Positions 19,236 through 31,305 of a stretch of 64,000 bases of DNA are shown in pieces. This DNA comes from Alviniconcha marisindica (Eukaryota; Mollusca; Gastropoda; Provannidae), in NCBI GenBank assembly GCA_018857735.1, contig JABMCL010000049.1, forward strand, positions 248,001 through 312,000, read 5' to 3'. The number at the start of each line of letters is the position of its first letter. Positions within the stretch are counted from its first letter, which is position 1. A model generated the notes under the pieces. That model saw only the letters and a list, made by a program, of their open reading frames with translations, was not told where the DNA came from and did no database searches. A program made the translations under genes and the position numbers.

Positions 19236-22200
19236 TTAGTAAATGGCAGCTGCCGGTCTCATCCACTATAGTGAGGTACACAATGCCTGATTAGGAGATT
19301 TATTCAATGCAAGATATAAAAATTATTCACAAAATCATCAGTCGCCCGGCAAATTATCAGGCATGAGCAGATTATGTGCCTGAGACGATGCTATTATCAA
19401 TTGTTTGCAGGCCGAGCCTACAAAAAAGGTGTGTAAAATAACAAAATGTAATGACATAATACACATTCCATAAATAGCTGCACCCTGTGGGGGAGATCCC
19501 CAATATATTTTTAGATCACTACAGTTAGTCTTAAACTGGTGTATTTCAAAAGGGCCAAAGCAGAAATTAATACTACAAAAAAATTGTACCTAAAACAATT
19601 TAAAAAATCATGCCAAAAATCATGCTTTAGCCAAATCTGTAGGGGCTAGAATCATTAAATGTATAATGTGTGTGTGTGCGTGTGTGTTTGAAAGTGATCA
19701 CTGTACTGTACACATTTTGTGGTAAATGATAAAAGGTAAAAGAACAAGAAAATCACTCTGTTAGTGTTAGCAAAGCTTATATTTATATACAAATATTTCT
19801 TCTTCTTCTTTTTCCATATATGACTTAGTGCCAAAAGGCGCACATCATGGGGGGTTTGACTGCCAATAAAATCTGTTTCAACCACTTGTCTTGTTGTTGC
19901 TTTGTGTGTGCATTCACAATTGGTCAATATCACAGTGGAAACAATATATCAGTTCCAAATCTGGAGCTGCTGGAGCAATACTTATTTTTGAAAGTAAAAA
20001 GCGCCACGGAATTCGGCCCCTAAAAATGCACAATCTCACGGCGAATGCTTTTGATGCTTTCATTCACGTAAATGACGAATCAAAACATTACCTCAGTCAC
20101 CGATTTGTACAGGAGATATTACTCTACACAGCACCTATAAAACCAATTATCATTAAGTTTTGTTTTTGGAGTTAGAGGCTCCAAAATGTCCCTGGATCGA
20201 ATGTTACATGTGTTGAAATGTTTCATGACCAGCATCCATAGACAGTCTAGTGAAGACCTGACTTTCTCTTTCGCTGACACTTCACCCCTGTCACTGTGGT
20301 ATGTCACTGCATCAGGCGCTAATGTTTTATTTTACTGCCAAATGTCTGGGTAGTTTTAAAAATATATTTTGCCATTCTTCATAATATTGTTGCAAGAAAT
20401 AACACTCAACATAGTATTCAATTAAACAGGCAAATGGAAAAAGAAGTTTTCACGAGTTTGCACTATATCTGTCTAGTCATGTTACACATCCGGGTCATTT
20501 GCTTTGAGCACAGAGATGTTGTGACGTGAAAGGTGTGTGGTTATATTTTTGAAGACTGTAAAAGGCATAAATTTAACGTTCTGCATATATATATTCAGTC
20601 AGATCTTACGGTTATACGATGATATTCATATTGGTATACACCAAATCTTTTAAAAGTATCGGAATGTGAGCATACAAAGCAAGTTTTTGTTATGCTGTTG
20701 ATCTAAAGTTTGTTCAGATGCTTTTGTAAAAAAAAAAATGCCGAGTTTCTTACAACATGGGTGCATGTTGAAATTGTAATGTTCGACAGCAGTATAGTTA
20801 TAAGCAGTATATTCTAATTGTATTCTTTATATTTTTTGCTTGCACTTAATACAATTCGTTTTGTTTACAAACTACGTCTTCAAATAGATCATCAAACGTG
20901 GTAGACAATTTGAATTTACAGAGGCTAAAGTCATTTAGGTGTTGAACATTATGATTACAACACAAGCTGTGGAAATAATAACGTTTGACATAATGATAGT
21001 GACCATGCCTGTCTGCCTTCCGGAGTTCTAAAAATGGAAGGTGTGGATCTTTTATCAGCATTATTCATTAGGCTATGATTTTTCAGGTTTTGTTTTTCAT
21101 CAATGCATTCAGTTTGAAGTTAACTATTCAACTATTTTTGTCCTAGGCACCTGAGTCAACATGACCAAGAAACACATGGATGACAGTTGCGTGTGCATTT
21201 TCCTGTGACACCCAAAAGCAGCAAAAGTTGCATTCACTCTTACTTGCTACATTTTGTCTCCTACAAAACACTTACTTGTTTTAAATAATAAGTATTACTT
21301 CTTTTGTTATGAAAAACAAAGTACCAAGTTGTGTCATTAACGTTATGTTATCCACCACAACAAAGTTAGACATGCTATTTTGTGTAACTGCAAAAACTGT
21401 TCACATGGAAAGTTATGTGTCTTATACTTTACAGTAATAAAAACTTCTATTGATATATCATTTTCATCAAAACACAAGCAACACTACACTCTTGTTGAAA
21501 TAGTAATGTCCAACATATTTCTTACATCATTTGCTGTTTATCTCAAGAAAAATTTAAATCTGAAGGAAAAAAATCAACAAATCTTACTTGTCACATGTTG
21601 TTCTATTAAAGAATAACTGTTTATGTAGCAAAATGAGTTGCTTTTTATTCATTTGAAAATGTTCAAGATTGGCTGTATGTTGAACATTATCCATTACAAC
21701 AAATCATGCATAACATGCTGTTTTGTGTGAGATAGACCAACAACAGTTCACTTGGTAATATTCATGTGGATCACATTGTTCAGTTGGCATCTTGCAGTTA
21801 ACTGCATGATTAGCAGCACAGTGTCGGTGATGTGGGCTTGCTGTAATGTTTAATGTACTTGTACATATTGTCACAAATCACACTGAAGGTCACATTTCTC
21901 AGGAACGAAGAGCAGCACTGCCTTCTCCCTCCACTGGTGGATGACTTCACACGTGTTCATTCAGAAAACGCATTACTTACTCACATCCTGTCAATTTTAT
22001 TTTGCAGTACCTCTGTCCTCTTTTCTTGCACACCTTTTGGCCTCTAGTCATACAGGGTATAGTGTCCAACTTCAACACTCTCAAGTCTGAAGATTCAGAC
22101 CCTTTTAGTGCAAGCTGGGATATTTGGGGACATTTTTATTTTGTGCATACTCACTGGTTAATAGACAATTTCCAGAAATAAAAGGGGGCATACTTTATGG
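19236..22200. other. Unannotated AT-rich sequence, no gene seen
   Basis: Almost 3 kb with no recognised domain, exon or tandem array. Short related segments at 21320-21420 and 21680-21765 (ACATGCTATTTTGTGTAACT versus ACATGCTGTTTTGTGTGAGA) indicate an old duplication. A TTCTTC run lies at 19797-19812. I cannot tell whether any 5' UTR exon of the kinase gene is present. Confidence 0.4.
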
Positions 22201-22211
22201 GCATTTTCTTT

Positions 22212-23005
22212 ACTGCGACAGAGTTGCACCCCTGATGGGTGGGTACAGTGACATTGCGCTCACAGAGTTGCACCCCTGATGGGTGGCTACAGTGACATTG
22301 CGCTCACAGAGTTGCACCCCTGATGGGTGGCTACAGTGACATTGCGCTCACAGAGTTGCACCCCTGATGGGTGGCTACAGCGACATTGCGCTCACAGAGT
22401 TGCACCCCTGATGGGTGGCTACAGCGACATTGCGCTCACAGAGTTGCACCCCTGATGGGTGGCTACAGCGACATTGCGCTCACAGAGTTGCACCCCTGAT
22501 GGGTGGCTACAGCGACATTGCGCTCACAGAGTTGCACCCCTGATGGGTGGCTACAGCGACATTGCGCTCACAGAGTTGCACCCCTGATGGGTGGCTACAG
22601 CGACATTGCGCTCACAGAGTTGCACCCCTGATGGGTGGCTACAGCGACATTGCGCTCACAGAGTTGCACCCCTGATGGGTGGCTACAGCGACATTGCGCT
22701 CACAGAGTTGCACCCCTGATGGGTGGCTACAGCGACATTGCGCTCACAGAGTTGCACCCCTGATGGGTGGCTACAGTGACATTGCGCTCACAGAGTTGCA
22801 CCCCTGATGGGTGGCTACAGCGACATTGCACTCACAGAGCTGCACCCCTGATGGGTGGGTACAGCGACATTGCACTCACAGAGTTGCACCCCTGATGGGT
22901 GGGTACAGCGACATTGCACTCACAGAGTTGCACCCCTGATGGGTGGGTACAATGACATTGCACTCACAGAGTTGCACCCTTGATGGGCTGGTACAGTGAC
23001 ATTGC
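22212..23005. repeat. 44-bp GC-rich minisatellite, about 18 copies
   Basis: Units of GAGTTGCACCCCTGATGGGT, GGCTACAGCGACATTGCGCT and CACA. The central units are identical. Edge units show TG or CA in place of the two CG sites (CAGTGAC, TGCACTC), and the right end also has GGGTAC for GGCTAC. Confidence 0.97.
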
Positions 23006-23082
23006 ACTCACTCCTTTGCTATAGTAGTAGTATTACTCTTACAAGAATGGTGATGCTCAGCGAAAAGACGAAGAAATTATTC

Positions 23083-23084
23083 AT

Positions 23085-23120
<36 letters not shown>

Positions 23121-23390
23121 TGCGTGTGGTGTGCGAGTGGGAATGCATGCATGTATGTTTCATTGTTTGCGTGCCACAGCATGTCAGTCTGTGTACTAGT
23201 GCGTGTCAGTCTGCATGCGCTAGCATGTGTCAGTCTATGGGCTAGCGTGTGACAGTGTGTTCACTAGTGTGTGTCAGTGTGTAAACTAGCATGTGTCGGT
23301 GTGTGTGCTAGCATGTGTCAGTGTGTGCGCTGGCATGCATCAGTCTGTGCCTGTTCATGTTTCAGTGTCTGTACACTTCTTTTAGAAACA
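23083..23390. repeat. (GT)n tract and diverged 24-30-bp repeats
   Basis: GT tract at 23085-23125, then irregular GTGTGCTAGCATGTGTCAGT units up to about 23370. Confidence 0.85.
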
Positions 23391-23494
23391 ACATTGCCAG
23401 TACAGTAGGCTATGTCATGTTCTGTGTACCTTTTTACTCAGGCATCTTCTTTACTATGTGACAATGATGTAGTGTCATTCTGAGCTTCAGACAC

Positions 23495-23815
23495 CCCCAC
23501 TACTTTAGTCAGTCTTGTGGCACAGATCAGCAGGCCTGTCCTACATGGGATTTAGCCAGTACTGACTGACAGTAACACCACCAAGTGTTAAATGTTATTT
23601 CAACCCCAACATGTCAGTTCACATGTACCTGTGTGTGTGCATGTGTGTGTGTGCAACGTGTTCAGTTCTACCTTTGTGCACAAGAAAACAAAAACAAACA
23701 AATAAACAAAAAATGTAAATGAAAACTAAAGAACCAAAACAAATTGCATGTATAACACTCGTGGCAAAGTGATGTATGCAAAATGTTGTTCTCTTGATCA
23801 ACAGCCTAAACAGAC
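23495..23815 (-). repeat. Dispersed repeat copy (partner at 60040-60360, plus strand)
   Basis: About 300 bp is the inverted counterpart of 60040-60360. Shared landmarks include TTGATCAAGAGAACAACATT, TTTTGGTTCTTTAGTTTT, the CA tract, GTGAACTGACATGTTGGGGT and GCCTGTCCTAC. The 60-kb copy directly follows a LINE fragment, so this may be LINE 3' sequence. Confidence 0.75.
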
Positions 23816-24780
23816 ATCAATGGACCCACTGCCAAAAATATTTCAGATCAACGTACAAAACAAATTACAACACAAGTACACAGCAGTGACATTTCAGTGA
23901 GTCAAAACTAAATCACTGTGTTGAAAAACAGTTTTCAATGGAGTTGGAACGTAAACAAGCTAGATTCAGATGCTGGCATATTTTGTTGTCTGGAGATCAT
24001 ACTAACTCCAGTTAGGGTGAACAGTTTTTGTTCCTTTTTGCTATTCCCCCATACTACACTCCACCTAGCTGGCACTCGCCACGTCCTACCAAGTCCTCCT
24101 TATCCGCAGGTCAGCTGTGCTGCAATGCTTGAATACACCGGCCACCTTGAGTACACTGGCCACGTGCTCTGCCCAGTTTTTCCAAAGATCATCTATTTGC
24201 ATGATATATACACATAGGGGGCCTTGGTTTATAGTCTCAGTTAAAGGATTTTCGTAGGGTCTGCTCAAAATTTGCTTCCAAATAAATCTGAGGGCAGTGG
24301 CAAAGCCTAGCAGTAGCAGTAGCAAGTAACGGTCACCTATCCATGTGGTGACCACACTCCATCATCGTCCTTAACTTTGGCCTTCGCCACCAACTCTCCA
24401 CACTCACTGGCACCTTACTAATAAAAACCTAATAAACAGCCAGCAGTGTGGCCTGGAAAACTGTATGTACAGTCTACAGACCTTTAATTTATTTAAAAAA
24501 ATTCACAGTGAGGCCACAATTAAGAAATATCAGCCGTCAGGACAAAAAAATACACCATAACAAAATGTTACAATATTTTGCAATTAGTATTAATTACACT
24601 GTTTCACAATTAGTATTAATTAACCAAAGACAGAGGTGGGGAGGGGGAGAAAAAGTGGCTCAGTCTAAGCCAGCCTCAGCTATCGTTTTATCATTTCTGT
24701 AATCAGTTTTACATTCATTAAAAAGTAATCCACCGTATCTTTTGTCCCTGAAATCACACTCCAGCTCATAAATATCACTT
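23816..24780. other. No gene seen; possible LTR-retroelement scrap at 24090-24215
   Basis: On the minus strand, a stretch reading IDDLWKNWAEHVASVLKVAG is loosely reminiscent of the DD...W.EH...V...L..AG segment of LTR-retrotransposon reverse transcriptases. It is too short and decayed to classify. The rest of the interval is unrecognised. Confidence 0.3.
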
Positions 24781-24805
24781 CAAAAACGTCTCAGTATTCG
24801 CTTGC

Positions 24806-24837
24806 CCCCCCCCCCCCCCAAAAAAAAAGAAGAGAAG

Positions 24838-24878
<41 letters not shown>
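24806..24878. repeat. C/A runs and (TA)n microsatellite
   Basis: Poly-C, poly-A, then about 19 TA units. Confidence 0.95.
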
Positions 24879-24880
<2 letters not shown>

Positions 24881-25039
24881 CCAAAATCGCCGCTTAAACT
24901 GTGCAACTGGTGAAACTGGAAAGGCGACATACGGTTTTCTGCTACTTTTAAATTTTCAGAAGCAAACCAGTAAGCATACCTTTTTCTAAGTGAAGTACCG
25001 ACACTCAGACACAGCAAAGGCAATGCGTCTTCCCGTTAT

Positions 25040-25470
25040 ATTCATCTTGTCAAATGATACTCGGTAGTCCTGTCATACACCAAACTTGGGCCGTGGATAG
25101 CTAGATGAGCCCCTGACGTCGCCACGGCCTGTCGTAGAGAAAGCCACTGAACACACGAAGAAGAAAACTTCTCTCAAAACTCTAACTCGCGGTCACGGCA
25201 GAAAACAGCAGCAACGTTTCACACAAAATGGTACAGAGAATCTTCCGCTACCCTGGGCATCCAAAAATCCATAACTGACACGCTTAGCCACCATGTGACG
25301 CGTTGTTGCAAACGGACGAAAACAGACTCCGCCATAGTATTTGCCTTGCCAACATGCCCATAATACACCGCAACTTCCGCTCTACTGAGGTTCCGATAGG
25401 GTTTGTCATTTTGCTTGAGGGCCTCTAAGGGTTGGCTCTGTTGACAATCTGTTTCCCGGTAGCTCATAGC
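25040..25470 (-). promoter_or_regulatory. Candidate CpG-containing promoter or 5' UTR segment
   Basis: Within otherwise CpG-poor DNA this stretch has many CG dinucleotides. It also has motifs often seen in housekeeping promoters: TGACGTCG (CRE-like, 25114), CCGCCAT (YY1-like, 25329) and ACTTCCGC (ETS-like, 25374). It could be the promoter and first noncoding exon of the minus-strand kinase gene, 10.4 kb upstream of its first coding exon. This is inference only; no transcript evidence exists and the strand is assumed. Confidence 0.3.
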
Positions 25471-25774
25471 ATAGCGAATTTTCGGGGTAAGCCCCTTCTC
25501 AAGCTACAAAACAACGCATAAACAACACAAATGTGAAACAAGAATGACAGCTAGCGTTCTAAAAGAAGATCCAAACACATAAAAGGTTCAAAAGAACGCT
25601 TATTTCAACCAGTACAGTTATATCAGCGTGAATACGTTATTGCATATATATCTATAACTATAAGGAACGGATAAAGTCGGATCCCGGGAGCTGTGTGAAA
25701 GTCGGGGTGGCTGTCCTGGGCTCCCCATCCCTAGTAGTCCGTATGGTCTCTGTGGACGTAAAGCAACATTGAAC

Positions 25775-25850
25775 TTGAACTGATAAAGTGTATGTGTCTG
25801 TGAGACTGCCAGTTGGTTTTGTGTCTCAGTGTATGTGTCTGTGAGCCCCT
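25775..25850 (-). repeat. Inverted single unit of the 26.3-27.6-kb minisatellite
   Basis: TGTATGTGTCTGTGAGACTG plus CCAGTTGGTTTTGTGTCTCA, then TGTATGTGTCTGTGAG, is the reverse complement of the 41-bp unit at 26640-27120. Confidence 0.9.
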
Positions 25851-25884
25851 TCCCACCACACACACCAAAAATGGGGTGGGGTGG

Positions 25885-25960
25885 GAAGGTGCACAATTTC
25901 TATCTGTTCCTGTTTTTCTTCGGAAGGTGCACAATTTCTATCTGTTCCTGTTTTTCTGCT
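25885..25960. repeat. Short tandem duplication
   Basis: GGAAGGTGCACAATTTCTAT plus CTGTTCCTGTTTTTC occurs twice in tandem. Confidence 0.9.
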
Positions 25961-26299
25961 TCTGTTTTTTCTTGTTGTTTTATTTGTTTGTTGTTTTTAC
26001 AAATACATGCACACTGAAGACAGGCACCACTGGTAAAATTAAGTGTGAATTTGGTACTGTCATTCTCAACATAAAAATATATCTGCAAAAACACTTTCTG
26101 CAAACACCAATGTTTCATTTGAGGTTTCACATGATTCCACAATGTTCCACATCATTTCGCATGGCTTCATATTAAAAGGAAACCAGTCCAAACCTGTAAC
26201 AATAGTTCCAGCCTTTTTCTTTACAGTCTTCAGACCAATTGCTGATTTTTGTTCCGGTATATGCTGATCTTAACCAGTAAAACATCAGAAATTACTGGT

Positions 26300-27632
26300 T
26301 AATGCAAACCCAGACACACTGGGCCACCAAACCAACTGCCAGTCTCACAAACACAAACATGCTGAGCCACCAAACCAACTGCCAGTCTCACAAACACATA
26401 CTGAGCCGCCAAATCAACTGGCAGTCTCACGAACACATTGGGCCACCAAACCAACTGCCAGTCTCACAAACACAAACACATTGGGCCACCAAACCAACTG
26501 CCAGTCACACAAACACAAACACATAATGAGCTGCCAAATCAACTGCCAGTCTCACAAACACATATACACTGAGCCACCAAGGCAACCTTTAGTCTTGCAG
26601 ACAAGTACACACCTCACTGAGTCAAAAAAACAACTGGCTGTCTCACAGACACATACACTGAGACACAAAACCAACTGGCAGTCTCACAGACACATACACT
26701 GAGACACAAAACCAACTGGCAGTCTCACAATACACTGAGACACAAAACCAACTGGCAGTCTCACAGACACATACACTGAGACACAAAACCAACTGGCAGT
26801 CTCACAGACACATACACTGAGACACAAAACCAACTGGCAGTCTCACAGACACATACACTGAGACACAAAACAACTGCAGTCTTGCAGACACATACACTGA
26901 GACACAAAATCAACTGCCAGTCTTGCAGACACATACACTGAGACACAAAATCAACTGCCAGTCTTGCAGACACATACACTGAGACACAAAACCAACTGGC
27001 AGTCTCACAGACACATACACTGAGACACAAAACCAACTGCAGTCTTGCAGACACATACACTGAGACACAAAACCAACTGTCAGTCTTGCAGACACATACA
27101 CTGAGACACAAAACCAACTTGTTGTCTTGTAGACACATACACTATTTGACACAAAACCAACTGTCAGTCTTGCAGACACATACACTGAGACACAAAACCA
27201 ACTTGTAGTCTTGCAGACACATACACACTAAGACACAAAACCCACTTGTAGTCTTATATACACATACACTGAGACACAAAACCCATTTGTAGTCTTATAT
27301 ACACATACACTGAGACACAAAACCCACTTGTAGTCTTGCAGACACATACACACTAAGACACAAAACCCACTTGTAGTCTTGCAGACACATACACACTAAG
27401 ACACAAAACCCATTTGTAGTCTTATATACACATACACTGAGACACAAAACCAACTGGCAGTCTTGCAGACACATACACACTAAGACACAAAACCCATTTG
27501 TAGTCTTATATACACATACACTGAGACACAAAACCAACTGGCATCTTGCAGACACATACACAATTAGACACAAAACCAACTGGCAGTCTTGTAGACATGA
27601 ACATACACTGAGCCACCAAATCAACCAGGAAT
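26300..27632 (+). repeat. About 41-bp minisatellite, roughly 32 copies
   Basis: The left part has diverged units (CTGAGCCACCAAACCAACTG CCAGTCTCACAAACACA). The centre has homogeneous units (CACATACACTGAGACACAAA ACCAACTGGCAGTCTCACAGA). The right part has another subtype (CCCACTTGTAGTCTTGCAGA). Unit length ranges about 37-43 bp. Minus-strand frames rich in Cys/Val/Ser are artefacts. Confidence 0.95.
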
Positions 27633-28335
27633 TAACTGACAACACATTAATTTTGTCAAGCTGAACGGGGCAGGGGGGAGGGGGGGTTAAAAAAACAAAA
27701 AAAACAAAGGCCAATATGTCCATGTGTTTATTCTCATTTAATAGAGGAGACCTGAAGGGGTACATAGTACAGGACAGATAGATAATACAAAGTCTCCACA
27801 TAATTCAACAGTGAGCTATGTAGCCCCCCCCACTTGAGAAAAAAGCACAAACCTTTCCATAAGCTTTCCGTGAGCTATGTATCCCTCCCACCCATAACAA
27901 CAACAACAACAACAACAACAAAAGGAGAAAAAAGCACAAACTATTCAAAAACTTCATTCATTTCCTTCACTCTTTGTTCCTTACAATGATCCAGATGAAG
28001 TCATAAATTATATTGGTACTGGAGATAGCAACAAAGACTGGACATCGAAAAGTGCTTGCAACTGAAGTTTTTAAAGGAGGGTTACAAAATGTGAACGTGG
28101 TGATTGAACACTCATCAACATTACTATGTTCAAAAGTTCCGCTTTACACACACCAAATCAAATCAATCTTTGACTGACATACACATACCAGTATCACCAT
28201 TAAGGTGTTAGCACCTGTTACACACAGATCCATACCAATACCAGTGACATTCCTCCAAAGGCTTTTGAATGTTGTCTGTTCCTGTCAAATTTAAAGTCAC
28301 CATTCCACTGTAACTTGCATACACAGCCAAATCCA
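27633..28335. other. No gene seen
   Basis: Contains a G-run near 27670, a duplicated TGAGCTATGTAKCCC phrase, and (CAA)n at 27896-27922. The rest is unrecognised. Confidence 0.4.
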
Positions 28336-28337
28336 TC

Positions 28338-28608
28338 ATAAAGTGGCAACAGACCGCTGTTACCTGCCCTTGCATAGTGGCAACAGGCCAGTTACCTGCC
28401 CTTGCATAGTGGCAACAGGCCAGTTACCTGTCCTTGCACAGTGGCAACAGGCCACAGTTACCTGCCTTTGCATAGTGGCAACAGGCCACAGTTACCTGCC
28501 CTTGCATATTGGCAACAGGCCAGTTACCTGCCCTTGCATATTGACAACAGGCCAGTTACCTGCCCTTGCATAGTGGCAACAGGTGGCTGTTACCTGTTTC
28601 AACAGTGG
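28338..28608. repeat. 29-33-bp minisatellite, about 8 copies
   Basis: Units of TTGCATAGTGGCAACAGGCC plus AGTTACCTGCCC with small length variation. Confidence 0.95.
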
Positions 28609-29094
28609 CGACTGGAAGCAGCAGAACAGCAGGAATTTTTGCTTCATTTTCTTCTCTAGTGCATTAGCAAATCATTTTTTGTGAGCTTACACAATGTTTT
28701 TTCAAGACATTAAAAAAAAACAGCCTTCTCAAAGGAACCAGCCTCCTCAAAGCGCATTTTGTCCAAGTGGCCAGCATTTTCCCAACAGGCAAAAGAGATC
28801 AGAACAAAAACTTAAAGTCTCAGATTTTGTTTTAAAAATTGATTTTATTGTGGCATTCTCTTTTCATTACAGCCTGGGAACTGCAGGGGGCAAGAAGAGG
28901 GATGTCTGGAAATGCACAGATGAATTGAACAGAACAGATCTGCCAGACACCAGCTAACACTATTAGCACAACAACAATAGTCTACTTTTAAAATTGGTTT
29001 TAGAGATACCATGTGTTGTGTTATTTTTGAAGAGTGAGCGGTGTTCGCAGATGTTCTTGCTTCAAGGAATTAATTGTACTTGACCTCAGCCTAC

Positions 29095-29155
<61 letters not shown>
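29095..29155. repeat. (GT)n microsatellite
   Basis: About 29 uninterrupted GT units. Confidence 0.97.
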
Positions 29156-29157
<2 letters not shown>

Positions 29158-29895
29158 AAATGTCCCATATCAATCCAACAAAACCCAGACAACAATTATT
29201 CACTCACCTTACATCAACAGAACACTGTGTTTTCAAGAATTTAACCAAACAGCATGAATGAAGAAGAAATCCAGCTGTCACCATCCTCACTCTCACCCTC
29301 AAATGCTCTGTTTTATCCTTCAGTTTCAATCATTTTGTTACCTTTCACACACACACCCTGAAATCATTCTCAGATGAATCCAACAATTATTTGGCCATTA
29401 GCCTTTTCTCAGGCCAGGACCTAAACAATCGAAACACCAGCAAGATTAAACCACCACATTAATATGCACCCAAAGCAGATCAACCATAATTTACCATTAT
29501 CCTCCAACAAGGGTATCCTGTCACTTTCACCCCCTCAACAACCTGGCCACAAGTACACTGTGAAGAAGAAATTGCACTCTTATGACATGCACAGTATGGC
29601 TAACGCTACGAAAATATGACTTTTCCCCACAACTTGAACAACCAAACAGTTGTCCCACGTCCCCTAGAGAGCTGTTGCCACACCTAACCCATCTCTGCGC
29701 CTGAACCTATCCCCTTGCTGCACAAATCTCTGTGTAGATCTATTCGACAGCTTCTGTCACAAACACGTGACATTTTTTTTATTATTATTACAGTAATACA
29801 ATTTTTATTTAAAACAAAAATTTAAAATCAGTTAGTCATAATCTTTGTCATGTCAGATGCAACTGTATTAACTAGATACTTTAAAATAAAAATTG
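29156..29895. other. No gene seen
   Basis: Ordinary AT-rich sequence between the coding ends of the two genes. No exon, domain or array was recognised. Confidence 0.4.
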
Positions 29896-30018
29896 AATGC
29901 ATGTATTTCTTAGCTATGAATTGAGCCTGATATGTGAAGCCGTACTGTGCTTGGAGATCGTTTTTGCAGAACTGGGACAGGCGCAGTGTAAATAAAATTT
30001 ATTATTATTATTATTAAA
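29896..30018 (+). repeat. LINE/SINE 3' end with ATT tail
   Basis: GTACTGTGCTTGGAGATCGT... followed by AAATAAAATTTATTATTATT is the hallmark end of CR1/L2-like LINEs and their SINEs (structured 3' end plus short ATT repeats). Confidence 0.6.
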
Positions 30019-30274
30019 CATGTGAACTAGATCCACTGTATCACAAGGAAACTGCTTCCTAGAAAACAAATCAGAAAATCCATCCAAGCTGTCCCTCCTA
30101 ACGACAGTGAAACCTGCTTTGACCTCACCCTGATCCACTACTCCACTGCTTCACAATCGGTCAGAGAACAATGTTCAAGTCCAAAGTCAAACAGTGAACT
30201 TTCAACATGATTTTCTTTTTCTTTCTTCTCAGTATCAGCTTCCATGACCTGCCTACCTAACCAACCCTAAGTGT

Positions 30275-30345
30275 CAACGCCAAAGTAGTGAATCTTGTAG
30301 GGTTCCCTCACCAAAGTAGTGAATCTTGTAGGGTTCCCTCACCAA
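30275..30345. repeat. 31-bp tandem duplication
   Basis: CCAAAGTAGTGAATCTTGTA plus GGGTTCCCTCA occurs twice. Confidence 0.93.
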
Positions 30346-30384
30346 AGCTAAGTCTAAAGCAGCAAAAGGTTTCATTTATGCATC

Positions 30385-31305
30385 AAGACTTTACAACTGT
30401 GGGAAAAGAGAGTGGGGATAGTCACAGAGACCATCACAAGACTTGACAACTGTGGGAAAAGAGAGTGGGGACAGTCACAGAGACCATCACAAGACTTGAC
30501 AACTGTGGGAAAAGAGAGTGGGGATAGTCACAGAAACCATCACAAGACTTGACAACTGTGGGAAAAGAGAGTGGGGATAGTCACAGAGACCATCACAAGA
30601 CTTGACAACTGTGGGAAAAGAGAGTGGGGATAGTCACAGAAACCATCACAAGACTTGACAACTGTGGGAAAAGAAAGTGGGGATAGTCACAGAAACCATC
30701 ACAAGACTTGACAACTGTGGGAAAAGAGAGTGGGGATAGTCATAGAAACCATCAAAAGACTTGACAACTGTGGGAAAAGAGAGTGGGGATAGTCACAGAA
30801 ACCATCACAAGACTTGACAACTGTGGGAAAAGAGAGTGGGGATAGTCACAGAAACCATCACAAGACGTGACAACTGTGGGAAAAGAGAGTGGGGATAGTC
30901 ATAGAAACCATCAAAAGACTTGACAACTGTGGGAAAAGTGAGTGGGGATAGTCACAGAGACCTTCATAACTGTGGAAAAAGAGAGTGGGGATAGTCACAG
31001 AGACCTTCATAACTGTGGGAAAAGAGAGTGGGGACAGTCACAGAGACCTTCACAACTGTGGGAAAAGAGAGTGGGGACAGTCACAGAGACCTTCACAACT
31101 GTGGGAAAAGAGAGTGGGGACAGTCACAGAGACCTTCACAACTGTGGGAAAAGAGAGTGGGGACAGTCACAGAGACCTTCACAACTGTGGGAAAAGAGAG
31201 TGGGGACAGTCACAGAGACCTTCACAACTGTGGGAAAAGAGAGTGGGGACAGTCACAGAGACCTTCACAACTGTGGGAAAAGAGAGTGGGGACAGTCACA
31301 GAGCC
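30385..31305. repeat. Two-phase 53-bp then 43-bp minisatellite, about 19 copies
   Basis: The left block has 53-bp units (GAGAGTGGGGATAGTCACAG AGACCATCACAAGACTTGAC AACTGTGGGAAAA). The right block from about 30950 has 43-bp units that lack the AAGACTTGAC insert and read ACCTTCACAACTG. As 43 is not a multiple of three, the unit is open in all three plus frames, giving three overlapping frames with the same peptide. Confidence 0.95.

Noticed and set aside
20846..21616. Small frames on both strands around 21 kb
   Set aside because: AT-rich chance frames without homology or splice signals.
22212..23005. CRISPR-like regular repeat
   Set aside because: Units are contiguous with no unique spacers, there are no cas genes, and the DNA is eukaryotic. 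It is a minisatellite.
24086..24355. 89-codon minus-strand frame as a gene
   Set aside because: Only a short, weak resemblance to retroelement RT. No start context, splice sites or conserved domain.
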